DNA of 64,000 nucleotides from Janthinobacterium sp. FW305-129 (GCF_020858115.1 NZ_JACYMM010000017.1:1-64000), one strand, 5' to 3'; shown: positions 20,335 to 29,618, counted from the first letter of the stretch. Translations and numbers: made by a program. Notes: a model not told the origin generated them from the sequence alone.

Positions 20335-22065
20335 TCAGAACTCTTCCCAATCGTCGCCGCCGGCCGCCGCCAGCTTTTTCGCGGGCGGTGGCGTGCCGGC
20401 TTGCGCCGTCTTTGCCAACCGCCGTGTAGTTGCCGCCACTGCAGGCGCCGGCCGTGCCGCCGCCTTTACCGGCACGGGAGCGGGTGTGGCCGCTGGCGCA
20501 ACGCTCTCGCCACCCAGCTTGAAGATGCTGACGGCGTCGGCCAGTTTCTGCGCCTGGTCCTGCATGCTTTCGGCCGCCGCCGCCGCTTCCTCGACCAGCG
20601 CCGCATTTTGCTGCGTCATCTGGTCCATTTGCGCGATGGCCTGGTTCACTTCCTCGATGCCATGGCTCTGTTCCTGCGTTGCCGCCGTGATCTCGCCCAT
20701 GATGTCGGCCACCTGCCGGATCGACGTGACGATCAGGCCCATGGTCTGCCCCGCCTCGTCCACCAGGCGGCTGCCAGCATCGACCTTGTCGACCGAGTCG
20801 CCGATCAGGCCCTTGATCTCTTTCGCCGCGCCGGCGGATCGTTGGGCCAGATTGCGCACTTCCGACGCCACCACCGCAAAACCGCGCCCCTGCTCGCCTG
20901 CGCGCGCCGCCTCGACGGCCGCATTCAGCGCCAGGATATTCGTCTGGAACGCAATGCCGTCTATGACGCCGATGATATCGACGATCTTGCGCGAGCTGTC
21001 CTTGATGGAACCCATGGTGTCGACCACTTGCGCCACCACCTTGCCGCCCTGCTCCGCCACCGACGATGCCGACACGGCCAGCTGGTTGGCCTGGCGCGCG
21101 TTGTCCGCATTCTGCTTCACGGTCGACGTCAGCTCTTCCATCGACGATGCCGTCTCTTCGAGCGAACTGGCCTGCGTTTCCGTGCGCGCCGACAGGTCCG
21201 CATTGCCGCTGGCGATCTCGCGCGACGCCACGGTGATGGTGTCCGTCCCATTGCGCACGTCGCTGACCGTCTGCACCAGGCTCTCGTTCATGTCCTTGAG
21301 TGCCTGCTGCAAGGCGCTCGTTTCATCCTTGCCTTCAACCACCACGCGCGCCGTCAGCTCGCCGGCAGCCACCTTCTGCGCCACCGCCAGGGCGCCCGAC
21401 AGCGGTACCGTGATCGAGCGCGTGATGAAGATGGCGCACCAGGCGCCGATCGCCACCGCCGCGCCGCCCAGGATGAACAATACCGTCATCAGGCGCGCAT
21501 CGGCCGCCAGCGAATCGTCCATGAAGCTTTGCTGCGCCACGTGCTGCAAGTCGAGCAGCTTGTTGATATCGGCCAGGGTCGTCTTGTTCAAGGGATCGAT
21601 GCGGGTGGCAATCACCTTCGCCGCGCCCTCGCTGTTAAACGCCAGCACCTGCCCCATCGCTTCCTTGAAGGCTGCATCAACTTCGCCGTCAGCCTTGGCG
21701 ATATTGGCCAGCAGCGCCTTCTCGCCCTCGGACAGGCCCAAGGTGGCCAGCTTGCCGCGCGCACCGTCATACAGCTTGCGCTGCTCGCGCACCTTGCCCT
21801 CTTCCACCTGCATCAGGCCCACATCGCCCTGCAAGCCGATATTGCGCATGGCGATACCGGTTTCCAGCATCGCGCTTTTCATCAGCGACGCCTGCGTATT
21901 CTTTTCGCTGGCCACAGCCAGACCCGTGAGCAACTGGGCCTTGTTACGGTAATTCAGCGCATTCGCCGAAACGATCACCACCACCAGGATGGCCAGGATG
22001 CTGCCGAAGCCTATCCCCAGCCGGGTGCCTATCTTGATATCGCGCAAACTCATTACAGTCTCCAA
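20335..22065 (-). CDS. Methyl-accepting chemotaxis protein with CheR-tether-like tail
   Basis: A 576-aa receptor. The first TM segment (about residues 11-30) is followed by a four-helix-bundle periplasmic domain, a second TM near residue 195, a HAMP domain, and the long cytoplasmic hairpin with tip VVASEVRNLAQRSAGAAKEIK. After the methylation helices there is an Ala/Pro/Val-rich flexible linker ending in GGDDWEEF. That end resembles the NWETF pentapeptide that recruits CheR and CheB in enteric receptors. The ligand is unknown. It sits between cheW and cheR. Confidence 0.93.
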   Translation of the reverse strand: METVMSLRDIKIGTRLGIGFGSILAILVVVIVSANALNYRNKAQLLTGLAVASEKNTQASLMKSAMLETGIAMRNIGLQGDVGLMQVEEGKVREQRKLYDGARGKLATLGLSEGEKALLANIAKADGEVDAAFKEAMGQVLAFNSEGAAKVIATRIDPLNKTTLADINKLLDLQHVAQQSFMDDSLAADARLMTVLFILGGAAVAIGAWCAIFITRSITVPLSGALAVAQKVAAGELTARVVVEGKDETSALQQALKDMNESLVQTVSDVRNGTDTITVASREIASGNADLSARTETQASSLEETASSMEELTSTVKQNADNARQANQLAVSASSVAEQGGKVVAQVVDTMGSIKDSSRKIVDIIGVIDGIAFQTNILALNAAVEAARAGEQGRGFAVVASEVRNLAQRSAGAAKEIKGLIGDSVDKVDAGSRLVDEAGQTMGLIVTSIRQVADIMGEITAATQEQSHGIEEVNQAIAQMDQMTQQNAALVEEAAAAAESMQDQAQKLADAVSIFKLGGESVAPAATPAPVPVKAAARPAPAVAATTRRLAKTAQAGTPPPAKKLAAAGGDDWEEF

Positions 22066-22078
22066 TATTTATGTGAAC

Positions 22079-22103
22079 GGCGCCCGTTCAACCGGACGGC
22101 GCC
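22079..22103 (-). other. GC-rich hairpin between cheW and the chemoreceptor gene
   Basis: GGCGCC arms at 22079-22084 and 22098-22103 enclose a 13-base interior that pairs partly. There is no T-run, so it is not a standard terminator. It lies in the 175-bp gap upstream of the receptor gene and could stabilise a processed mRNA end or attenuate transcription; either role is inference. Confidence 0.3.
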
Positions 22104-22240
22104 GTGTTGTGGCCGGGTCTCTGACGGACCTTGCAGCCTGCCGGCGCGCCTCTGGCTGATGCCCGCGCCGGTACATGCATATCTGTAGTGATTCTTTGCG
22201 TGGCCATACGGCGGCGCACCGGGCGCCGCCTTGCTGCCGC

Positions 22241-22747
22241 TTACGCCGCCAGCTTGTCGATCAGGCCCATCTCGCTGCTTGACATCAGCTTGTCGATGTC
22301 GACCAGGATCAGCATGCGCTCGTCGATGGTGCCCAGGCCGATCATGTAGTCGGTCGAGAAGGCGGTGCCCATTTCTGGCGCCGGCTTCACCTGCTCCGGC
22401 GTCAGGGTGGTGACGTCGGAAACGCTGTCGACCACCATGCCGACGATGCGGCCGCCGATGTTCAGGATGATCACCACCGTGAACTGGTCGTATACGGGCG
22501 TGCCCAGGTTGAACTTGATGCGCATGTCGACCACGGGAATGATGATGCCGCGCAGGTTGATCACGCCCTTGATGAATTCAGGCGCATTGGCGATGCGGGT
22601 AACCGCTTCGTAACCACGGATCTCCTGGACCTTCAGGATATCGATGCCGTACTCTTCGGAGCCCAGTGTGAAGGCCAGGAATTCACGGCCGGCGATGTCC
22701 TTGCCGTCGCCCGCATTGCTTCCGGATGTTTGTTGAGTATCTGACAT
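22241..22747 (-). CDS. cheW: Chemotaxis coupling protein CheW
   Basis: A 168-aa CheW-like double beta-barrel that links CheA to receptors. Signature segments are [25 protein letters not shown] (given in part), [11 protein letters not shown] and VSDVTTL. It lies just after cheA and 175 bp before the receptor gene. Confidence 0.95.
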   Translation of the reverse strand: MSDTQQTSGSNAGDGKDIAGREFLAFTLGSEEYGIDILKVQEIRGYEAVTRIANAPEFIKGVINLRGIIIPVVDMRIKFNLGTPVYDQFTVVIILNIGGRIVGMVVDSVSDVTTLTPEQVKPAPEMGTAFSTDYMIGLGTIDERMLILVDIDKLMSSSEMGLIDKLAA

Positions 22748-22778
22748 GGTGCGTTTTCCTATCTTTTATCTATCGGTA

Positions 22779-24980
22779 TTACGAAAAAATGGACTCGTCG
22801 GCCAGCTGGCGAGAGGAACGGATCAGGGCGGCGACATCGAGAATCAGCGACACGCCGCCATCGCCCAGGATGGTGGCGCCGGAAATGCCCACCACCTTGC
22901 GGTAGTTCGATTCGAGGTTTTTCACCACGACCTGCTGCTGCCCCACCAGGTCGTCGACAAACAGGGCCGCCTTGCGCCCTTCCGTCTCGAGGATCACGCA
23001 GATGCCTTCCGAGGGACTGGTAAAGCGCGGCGCAATGTCGAACATCTGGTACAGCGGAATCAACGGCAGGTATTCGCCGCGCACTTTCACCACTTGCCCC
23101 TTCCCGCTGATGTCCTTGACATCCTCAACGGCTGGCTGCAGGGATTCGATGACAAAGCCCAGCGGTAAAATATACACTTCGTCGCCGACGCGGATCGACA
23201 TGCCGTCCAGGATGGCCAGGGTCAGCGGCAGCGAGATCGAAATCGTCGTGCCGAAACCCTTGGCCGAACGGATGTCGACGACGCCGCCCATGGCGCTGAT
23301 ATTGCGCTTGACGACATCCATGCCCACGCCGCGGCCCGACACGTCGGTGACCGCTTCTGCCGTGGAAAAGCCTGGCGCGAAAATCAGCTGCCACACGTCG
23401 GCGTCGCTCATCGACTCGGACACGTCCAGGCCTTGCTGCGCGGCCTTGGCCAGGATGCGCTCGCGGTTCAGGCCAGCGCCGTCGTCGGACACTTCGATGA
23501 TGATGTTGCCGCCCTGGTGGCTGGCCGAGAGGAACAAACGGCCCGCCTCGGTCTTGCCGGCGGCCACGCGGGCGGCCGGCATTTCCACGCCATGGTCGAT
23601 GCTGTTGCGCACCAGGTGCGTCAGCGGATCGACGATGCGCTCGATGAGGCCCTTGTCCAGTTCCGTGGCGGCGCCATTCGTGATGAAATCGACCTTCTTG
23701 CCTAGTTTCGTCGCCAGGTCGCGCACCATGCGCGGGAAGCGCGAGAAGACGAAATCCATCGGCATCATGCGGATCGACATCACCGCTTCCTGCAAGTCGC
23801 GCGTATTGCGCGTCAGGTGGCTGACGCTGTCGAGCAGTTTTTCATGCAGCATCGGGTCGAGCGCGCTGGCGCGCTGCTCGATCATCGCCTGCGTGATCAC
23901 CAGTTCGCCCACCAGATTGATCAGCTGGTCGACTTTTTCGATCGAGACGCGGATCGACGACGATTCGGCGCCGGCCTTGTCGCCCTCTTTCTTGGCCGGT
24001 TTCTTTTCCTGCTCCGTTTCGGCCACGGCACTCGCCACGGCCGGCGCGGCGGCGGCGCTGGCGTTGCCCGCCTTGGCCGCGTCGGCGCGAATCTGTTCGA
24101 GCGGCTGGAAGAAACCGTAGCCCTGTTCGGCCTCGCTCTGCACGCCGGCGGCGGCGCGGATGTCCTCGATCGGCTGGAAGAAGCCATAGCCGGGATCGGC
24201 CGCGCCCTGTGCGGCAGGCGCGCCTGGCAGCGGGTCGAAGAAGCCGTAGCCCTGGGCCTTTTCCTGCGCCGCGCGGGCCGCATCGGCTTCGCCCGGCGCC
24301 AGTGGCGGCGCCTGCGTGATCACCATGTCGTCGGGATTGAGCACGAACGAGCAGATGGCCAGGATATCGTCCAGGCTTTCATGCGTCGTCACTTCCAGCA
24401 CCTTGCGCGCGTCGGGCAAGCTCGATACGGCGACGTCGCCCAGCAAGCCCAGTTCGGCCGCCAGCGCATCGACTTCGCGCTCTTCCATCTTCGGCAGTTC
24501 CAGGCGGATGCGATGTCCGCCGGCATGGCTGACGGCGGCCTTTTCCGCCGTATGGAAGGCTGGCGCGACGGGCGTGAGCGCCGCCACGGGCACGTCTTGC
24601 GAGAACGACTGCAGCATCATGCGCACATTGGCCACGGCATCCTGGTCGACGGCGCTGCCCAGGCGATGGCCGTCGAGCTGCATCTTGAGGATATCCTTGG
24701 CCGCCAAAAAGGCGTCGACGTGTTCCGCCGTCAGGGCCATCTGGCCCTGGCGAATGCGGTCGAGCAGCGACTCGAGGATGTGCGTCACCTCGCTCATGTC
24801 GGAGAGGCCGAACGTCGATGCGCCGCCCTTGATCGAATGGGCGGTGCGGAAAATGGCATTCAGGTCTTCGGCGTCGGGCGCCGCAATATCGACGGCCAGC
24901 AGCAGCCGTTCTTTTTCAGCCAGCAGTTCTTCGGCCTCATCGAAAAAGACCTGAAAAAACTGGCTAATATCGATGGTCAT
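22779..24980 (-). CDS. cheA: Chemotaxis histidine kinase CheA
   Basis: A 733-aa kinase with P1 HPt domain (phospho-acceptor His48 in RTAHSIKGG), a middle region at about 155-225, a low-complexity linker, dimerisation domain P3 (about 345-410), ATPase P4 with N box LVRNSIDHG, G1 DDGAGLN, F box FAPGFSTAE and G2 GRGVGMDVV, and C-terminal CheW-like P5. The linker carries three near-identical GYGFF motifs at residues 244-248, 264-268 and 287-291, each followed by a Pro. It phosphorylates the CheY proteins and CheB. Confidence 0.96.
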   Translation of the reverse strand: MTIDISQFFQVFFDEAEELLAEKERLLLAVDIAAPDAEDLNAIFRTAHSIKGGASTFGLSDMSEVTHILESLLDRIRQGQMALTAEHVDAFLAAKDILKMQLDGHRLGSAVDQDAVANVRMMLQSFSQDVPVAALTPVAPAFHTAEKAAVSHAGGHRIRLELPKMEEREVDALAAELGLLGDVAVSSLPDARKVLEVTTHESLDDILAICSFVLNPDDMVITQAPPLAPGEADAARAAQEKAQGYGFFDPLPGAPAAQGAADPGYGFFQPIEDIRAAAGVQSEAEQGYGFFQPLEQIRADAAKAGNASAAAAPAVASAVAETEQEKKPAKKEGDKAGAESSSIRVSIEKVDQLINLVGELVITQAMIEQRASALDPMLHEKLLDSVSHLTRNTRDLQEAVMSIRMMPMDFVFSRFPRMVRDLATKLGKKVDFITNGAATELDKGLIERIVDPLTHLVRNSIDHGVEMPAARVAAGKTEAGRLFLSASHQGGNIIIEVSDDGAGLNRERILAKAAQQGLDVSESMSDADVWQLIFAPGFSTAEAVTDVSGRGVGMDVVKRNISAMGGVVDIRSAKGFGTTISISLPLTLAILDGMSIRVGDEVYILPLGFVIESLQPAVEDVKDISGKGQVVKVRGEYLPLIPLYQMFDIAPRFTSPSEGICVILETEGRKAALFVDDLVGQQQVVVKNLESNYRKVVGISGATILGDGGVSLILDVAALIRSSRQLADESIFS

Positions 24981-25023
24981 AGGGTGACTCCGTCATTTGC
25001 ATCGTTGCGCTGCGCGGCTGGCA

Positions 25024-25389
25024 TCAGCCGATCACCTTCTTGACCACTTCGATCAGGCGTTGCGGGTCGAACGGCTTGACCAGCCAGCCATTGGCGCCGG
25101 CGGCACGTCCTTTCGATTTCATCTCGTCCGACGACTCCGTCGTCAGCATCAGGATGGGCACCTTCTGGTAGGTCGGCAGTTCGCGCAGCAGCTTGATCAG
25201 CTCCAGGCCATCCATGCGCGGCATGTTCTGGTCCGTCAGGACCAGGTCCACGGTTTGCAGTTTGGCTTTTTCCAGTCCGTCCTGGCCGTCGACGGCCTCC
25301 ACCACCTGGTAACCGGCGGCTTTCAGACTGAACGCCACCATCTGGCGCAATGAGCTGGAATCGTCCACTGCAAGTATCGTTTTGGCCAT
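25024..25389 (-). CDS. CheY-like single-domain response regulator
   Basis: A 121-aa receiver domain. Acid pocket D9-D10, phospho-acceptor Asp53 in LTDQNMPRMDG, Thr in MLTTES and Lys in LVKPFD are intact. It is of the type encoded immediately upstream of cheA in many bacteria and is distinct from the motor-type CheY at 17048. It may act as a phosphate sink or as the partner of the neighbouring CheZ-like protein. MAKTILAVDD is the natural start; four extra in-frame codons lie upstream. Confidence 0.9.
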   Translation of the reverse strand: MAKTILAVDDSSSLRQMVAFSLKAAGYQVVEAVDGQDGLEKAKLQTVDLVLTDQNMPRMDGLELIKLLRELPTYQKVPILMLTTESSDEMKSKGRAAGANGWLVKPFDPQRLIEVVKKVIG

Positions 25390-25472
25390 CTTTGCTCCCA
25401 CTTATTCCGGGCATCCTGCCCGAGTATTTGATTAATCAATCCATGCAACCACAAGCATTCCGCACTGGCATG

Positions 25473-26021
25473 CTAGAACAGCTCGATGTCGCCACTTTCC
25501 AAATGCTGTTGACTGACAGCCTTGCGCAGCACGCTGCGCAACTCCAGGCTTTGAATCGCCAGCGCCATGCTGACCCGCCCCAGCAGGGCGACAATTTCTT
25601 CATTGTCGCTCTCCGGCAACATCTCCGCGCCATGCGAACCCAGGGTGCCGAGGAACTCGCGCAAGCCCGTCACGCGCTTCAGGGTGCGCTCGATCAGCTG
25701 GCTGGTCATATCCTGGAACTGCAGGCTGGTGATGGCCGCATTCACGTAGCCGCCCACTTCATCCTGCAACGCCAGCAGTTTTTCCCGCTGCTGTTCGGCC
25801 GGAATACCGCCGTCGAGCAGCAGGGCGATGGTATCTTGCTGCGCTGCGACGGCTGCGTGTATCGCCATGAAATTGAAGGACAGCTTCTCGATCGCCTCTT
25901 CCAGCAAGATGCCGGTCTGCACCAGGTCGGTTTCCACCTCCGTCAAGTGCTTGCGGCCATGGTCCGACACGCCAGACAGCAGGCGCTTTACATGCGAGCC
26001 AAGTATTTTCTTTCTTGTCAT
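25473..26021 (-). CDS. CheZ-like helical chemotaxis protein
   Basis: A 182-aa, almost entirely helical protein. A segment SLQFQDMTSQLIERTLKRV (about 100-118) resembles the CheZ phosphatase helix, where Asp and Gln in D-x-x-x-Q attack CheY phosphate. Here the D-M-T-S-Q spacing is identical. The C-terminus is ESGDIELF. Its place between motB and the CheY-like gene supports a role as CheY phosphatase, and no other cheZ is seen in the cluster. The N-terminal half is unlike the CheZ I know, so it could instead be a different four-helix adaptor. Confidence 0.55.
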   Translation of the reverse strand: MTRKKILGSHVKRLLSGVSDHGRKHLTEVETDLVQTGILLEEAIEKLSFNFMAIHAAVAAQQDTIALLLDGGIPAEQQREKLLALQDEVGGYVNAAITSLQFQDMTSQLIERTLKRVTGLREFLGTLGSHGAEMLPESDNEEIVALLGRVSMALAIQSLELRSVLRKAVSQQHLESGDIELF

Positions 26022-26067
26022 AAAGGTCTCATTGTTTCAATACACCACGCGTTGACAGCCTTGCGTG

Positions 26068-27045
26068 TTACTTTTTCGCCGCTGCCGGGCCGGTGGCTGG
26101 CGCCGCCGCGGGCGGCGCACCGGCCGCCAGCCCCGACGCCACGGCGGCGGAAGCGGCATCGGTCACCGGCAGTTCGATCGCCGCCCCATCGCGCAAGACA
26201 TTTTCTTCCGTGCGCTTGTTCATGACGATGATGCTGATGCGCCGGTTGATCGGATTGAAGGGGTCGAGCTTGTCCAGGTGGGCGGCCGAGCCCAGCCCCA
26301 CCACGCGCAAGACTTTTTCTTCCTTCATGCCGCCAATCACCAGTTCGCGCCGCGACGCATTCGCGCGGTCGGCCGACAATTCCCAGTTGCTGTAGCCGGC
26401 ATCGCTCATATAGGGCGTCGAATCCGTATGGCCGGACAGGCCGATGCGGTTCGGCACTTCATTGAGCACGAAGCCGATGGCGTGCAGGATTTCCTTGGTG
26501 TACGGCTGCAGATTCGCATTAGCGAGCGCAAACATCGGACGGTTCTGCTCGTCAACGATCTGGATGCGCAAGCCTTCGCTGGTGATATCGAGCAGCAGCT
26601 GGTTCTTGTACTTTTTCAGCAGGGGATTGGCATCGATGGTTGCCTCGATGCGCGCCTTGAGCGCTTGCAGGCGCTTGCCCTCTTCGCGTTCGAGCGCGGC
26701 CTTGGCGGAATTGAGGTCGAAGGACTTGCGCTGCTGCTCTTCCTGCGCCTTGCGCACCTGCCCATCCTGGCGCGACAGATCCTGGCCGCCACCCTGGATC
26801 ACGGAATTGCTCTCGCCGCTGCCGGAGCCGCCCGCCATGGCCACTTTCAACGGCGTCTTGAAGAACTCGGAAATGCCGTTCAAGTCGCCTTTCGAGGTGG
26901 AACCGAGCAGCCACATCAGCAGGAAGAAGGCCATCATGGCCGTGACAAAGTCGGCGTAGGCGATTTTCCACGCCCCGCCATGGTGCCCGCCAGCCGTCTT
27001 CTTGATACGCTTGACGATAATCGGGCGCATGCCTTCATCGGCCAT
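26068..27045 (-). CDS. motB: Flagellar motor stator protein MotB
   Basis: A 325-aa stator subunit. A short cytoplasmic N-terminus precedes one TM helix with the proton-carrying Asp32 (YADFVTAMMAFF). A plug/linker region follows, then the OmpA-like peptidoglycan-binding domain (LSGHTDSTPY, SADRANASRRELV, NRRISIIV). The tail is Ala/Pro-rich. It is encoded directly after motA. Confidence 0.96.
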   Translation of the reverse strand: MADEGMRPIIVKRIKKTAGGHHGGAWKIAYADFVTAMMAFFLLMWLLGSTSKGDLNGISEFFKTPLKVAMAGGSGSGESNSVIQGGGQDLSRQDGQVRKAQEEQQRKSFDLNSAKAALEREEGKRLQALKARIEATIDANPLLKKYKNQLLLDITSEGLRIQIVDEQNRPMFALANANLQPYTKEILHAIGFVLNEVPNRIGLSGHTDSTPYMSDAGYSNWELSADRANASRRELVIGGMKEEKVLRVVGLGSAAHLDKLDPFNPINRRISIIVMNKRTEENVLRDGAAIELPVTDAASAAVASGLAAGAPPAAAPATGPAAAKK

Positions 27046-27103
27046 GGCGTCCCCCTTCCGTGTGCTGCAAATGACTCATGGTGTCCAGGCGTATATTCAC
27101 TGC

Positions 27104-27964
27104 TTACTTCGTTTTCGATTTCTTGATGTGGTCTTCCAGCTCATTGAACGTCGGACGCTCGGTCGAGAACAGCACCTTGCGGCCGAACTCCACGGCCAGC
27201 GCCGGCGCATAGCCGTTCAGGCTGGCCAGCAGCGTCACTTTCACGCACTGGAACATCTTGCTCGACTCTTCCAGCTTCTGCTCCAGCAGGCTGGCCAGCG
27301 GGCCGACGAAGCCATACGCCAGCAAAATGCCGAGGAAGGTGCCGACCAGCGCGTGCGCGATCAGCATGCCCAGCTCAGCCGGCGGGATGCCCACCGACTC
27401 CATCGTGTGCACCACGCCCATGACGGCGGCGACGATACCGAACGCGGGCAAGCCGTCGCCCACCTTGGCGATCACGTGGGCCGGCACGGCGCCTTCGTGA
27501 TGGTGCGTCTCGATCTCATTATCCATCAGGTTTTCGATCTGGAAGGCATCCATATTGCCCGACACCATCAGGCGCAGGTAATCGGTCATGAATTCGACGA
27601 TATGGTGGTCGGCCAGCACGGCCGGATACTTGGAAAACAGCGGACTCTCTTCCGGCTTGTCGATATCGCCTTCGATCGACATCAAGCCTTCCTTGCGCAC
27701 CTTGCTGAGCACTTCGAACAACAGCGACATCAGTTCCATGTACAGCTCTTTGGTATAACGCGAACCCTTGAACAGGCTCGGCAAGGCGGCGATCGTCGCC
27801 TTGATGGCCTTGTTATTGTTACCAACAAGGAAGGCGCCCAGGGCGGCGCCGCCGATCATCAGCAACTCCAGCGGCTGGAACAGCGCCGCCAGATGGCCGC
27901 CGGCCATTGCGAAGCCGCCAAAGACCGAGGCGCAGACGATGATGTATCCGATTATGACTAACAA
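27104..27964 (-). CDS. motA: Flagellar motor stator protein MotA (TTG start)
   Basis: A 286-aa proton-channel subunit with four membrane helices; charged cytoplasmic residues lie in the loop around SRYTKELYMELMSLL, and conserved prolines lie in GIPPAEL and FVGPLAS. The N-terminus MLVIIGYIIV matches the family only if translation begins at TTG (27964); GGGAG lies about nine bases upstream and there is no in-frame ATG. It starts a motA-motB unit that continues into the chemotaxis genes. Confidence 0.94.
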   Translation of the reverse strand: MLVIIGYIIVCASVFGGFAMAGGHLAALFQPLELLMIGGAALGAFLVGNNNKAIKATIAALPSLFKGSRYTKELYMELMSLLFEVLSKVRKEGLMSIEGDIDKPEESPLFSKYPAVLADHHIVEFMTDYLRLMVSGNMDAFQIENLMDNEIETHHHEGAVPAHVIAKVGDGLPAFGIVAAVMGVVHTMESVGIPPAELGMLIAHALVGTFLGILLAYGFVGPLASLLEQKLEESSKMFQCVKVTLLASLNGYAPALAVEFGRKVLFSTERPTFNELEDHIKKSKTK

Positions 27965-28183
27965 GTGCCCTGACTCCCAATAATGGCCGGGGCTGTGTGC
28001 CCGGCATGTTCAAACCTGTTTCTGTCTTCTGGCGGCTGCGCCGCCGGCAAAGACAGCGGCAAAAAAAGCAACCGGAAGTTAATTGAAATGCGTTGCTTTT
28101 CAATGCAATTCCGAGAAAATGCCGTGTGGAACTACAATAACGTGAGATTGCCCTACGGGCAAGCAAATAACGCAGACAATTGC

Positions 28184-28945
28184 TTAAAAGCACCATATGT
28201 AAAGTAAAGGGCCACCCTCTGTGGCGGCGATGGTCTTATCGGGCTCGCGTGCCGCAATCTGGAATTCGTAACTAAGAAGCATGCTACCGGGCAACATTTC
28301 CTTTTCCGCCTTGCTCCACAGGGCCGCCATCGCCGCCGGCGACAGGTAGGCAAACACGGCATCATAGCGGCCGAAATCGAGTGCCGCGTAGTCGCCGCGC
28401 AGGAAGCGCGCGCGGCTTCCCGCCAGCCGCGCGCGCAAGCGGCTGACCAGCCACGGCAACGGCGCCAGCTCGATGCCGGAAAACTGTCCATCGGGCCGGC
28501 GCCGCGCCAGTTCCAGCACCAGGCCGCCCAGGCCGCTGCCGATATCGACCAGCCGCACGCCGGGCCTGTCCGCGATCAGCCCGGCCACCGCCTGCCACAC
28601 CTTCGGCCCCGACGGGTAAAACGGCACTTGCGTGCGGAACGTGGACCAGTACAGGCTGAGCAGGAAAACAAAGGCGGCAAGGAACACGGCCGGGGGCAAA
28701 TCGAGCAGGCTGGCGCCCAGCAAGGCGGGCGCAAACAGCAAGCCGATGGCGCACCACCAGCGCGCCAGACCCGCGCGCCACGTGATGAGCGCCGCCAGCC
28801 CGCCCTGCAGAACGGCCACGGCCGGCAGCGACATGGCCGCGCCGGCGCGCGCCAGAGCATATACCAATAGCAACATCAAGGGAAAAGCCAGCATCTGGAT
28901 CAGGATGGCCTTGAGCGCGGGCGCACGCAGGATTTGTTGCAGCAT
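28184..28945 (-). CDS. Membrane-anchored class I SAM methyltransferase
   Basis: A 253-aa protein. Residues 1-105 are hydrophobic, with three or four membrane helices (ILIQMLAFPLMLLLVYALA, VFLAAFVFLLSLYW and others). The rest is a class I methyltransferase with motif I VDIGSGLGGLVLEL and the acidic residue after beta-2 in GIELAPLP. The substrate is unknown; lipid, quinone or protein targets are possible. The ATG at 28945 follows the flhC terminator, so the gene is probably separate from flhDC, although it precedes motA on the same strand. Confidence 0.75.
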   Translation of the reverse strand: MLQQILRAPALKAILIQMLAFPLMLLLVYALARAGAAMSLPAVAVLQGGLAALITWRAGLARWWCAIGLLFAPALLGASLLDLPPAVFLAAFVFLLSLYWSTFRTQVPFYPSGPKVWQAVAGLIADRPGVRLVDIGSGLGGLVLELARRRPDGQFSGIELAPLPWLVSRLRARLAGSRARFLRGDYAALDFGRYDAVFAYLSPAAMAALWSKAEKEMLPGSMLLSYEFQIAAREPDKTIAATEGGPLLYIWCF

Positions 28946-28990
28946 GGGATGATCGAAGGAGGAAAACGCCAGTGTAAGCGAAAGCAGCGG

Positions 28991-29028
28991 CAAAAAGCCG
29001 GAGTCCGGTCTGGCGACCGCTCCGGCTT
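28991..29028 (-). terminator. Terminator after flhC
   Basis: On the minus strand, AGCCGGAG and CTCCGGCT form an 8-bp stem, with an inner weaker GGTC/GACC pairing, followed by TTTTT. It lies about 27 bases past the flhC stop and separates flhDC from the methyltransferase and mot/che genes. Confidence 0.85.
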
Positions 29029-29054
29029 TCACTGAGATACTTATCGGGGCAGGA

Positions 29055-29618
29055 TCAGGCGACGATGCCCGGCGGCGCGACGGCGGCCGCTTCATCGCGC
29101 GCCTTCTTGGTCTTGCCGGCGCGCGAAGGCATGTGGCACAGGCCGCACACATAATCGGCGTTCAGGTCGAGGCAGTTGACGACAAACTTGCCGCCGCATT
29201 TGCCGCAGGGCGCCATGTCCAGCATCTTGCTGCTGAAAAAGCGCACCAGGGTCCAGGCCCGCGTCAGCGACAGCAGCGGCTCTTCGCCCGCTTCGGGCGG
29301 CATCTGTTCCAGATACAGCTTATAGGCCTTCATCACCGCTTCGATACCGGTGGCGCCCGCGTGGTCAACGAGGAATTTGTGGATATTGATGAACAGCGAG
29401 GAATGGATATTCGGTTGCCAGGTAAGGAACCAGTCGGTGGAAAACGGCAGCATGCCCTTGGGCGGCGAGACGCCCTTCAATTCCTTATACAGGTTCAGCA
29501 GGCGTTCGCGCGACAGCGACACTTCCGTCTCCAGCAGTTGCAGGCGTGCGCCCAGCTGTATCAGTTCGATGGCCAGCTGGATTTCCTGCGCTTCCGATAC
29601 GACACTTTTCTTGGCCAT
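29055..29618 (-). CDS. flhC: Flagellar master regulator subunit FlhC
   Basis: The 187-aa zinc-binding half of the FlhD4C2 activator of class II flagellar genes. Helical N-terminus (IQLAIELIQLGARLQLLE), conserved PPKGMLPFSTDWFLTW, and the Cys4 zinc site formed by CGKC and CGLC with a further Cys in FVVNC. It follows flhD after a 117-bp gap containing a tetranucleotide repeat. Confidence 0.96.
   Translation of the reverse strand: MAKKSVVSEAQEIQLAIELIQLGARLQLLETEVSLSRERLLNLYKELKGVSPPKGMLPFSTDWFLTWQPNIHSSLFINIHKFLVDHAGATGIEAVMKAYKLYLEQMPPEAGEEPLLSLTRAWTLVRFFSSKMLDMAPCGKCGGKFVVNCLDLNADYVCGLCHMPSRAGKTKKARDEAAAVAPPGIVA

Noticed and set aside
28031-28045. GC palindrome GGCGGCTGCGCCGCC upstream of motA as a terminator
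   Set aside because: No T-run on either side and it lies between a gene and its downstream neighbour without a clear function.
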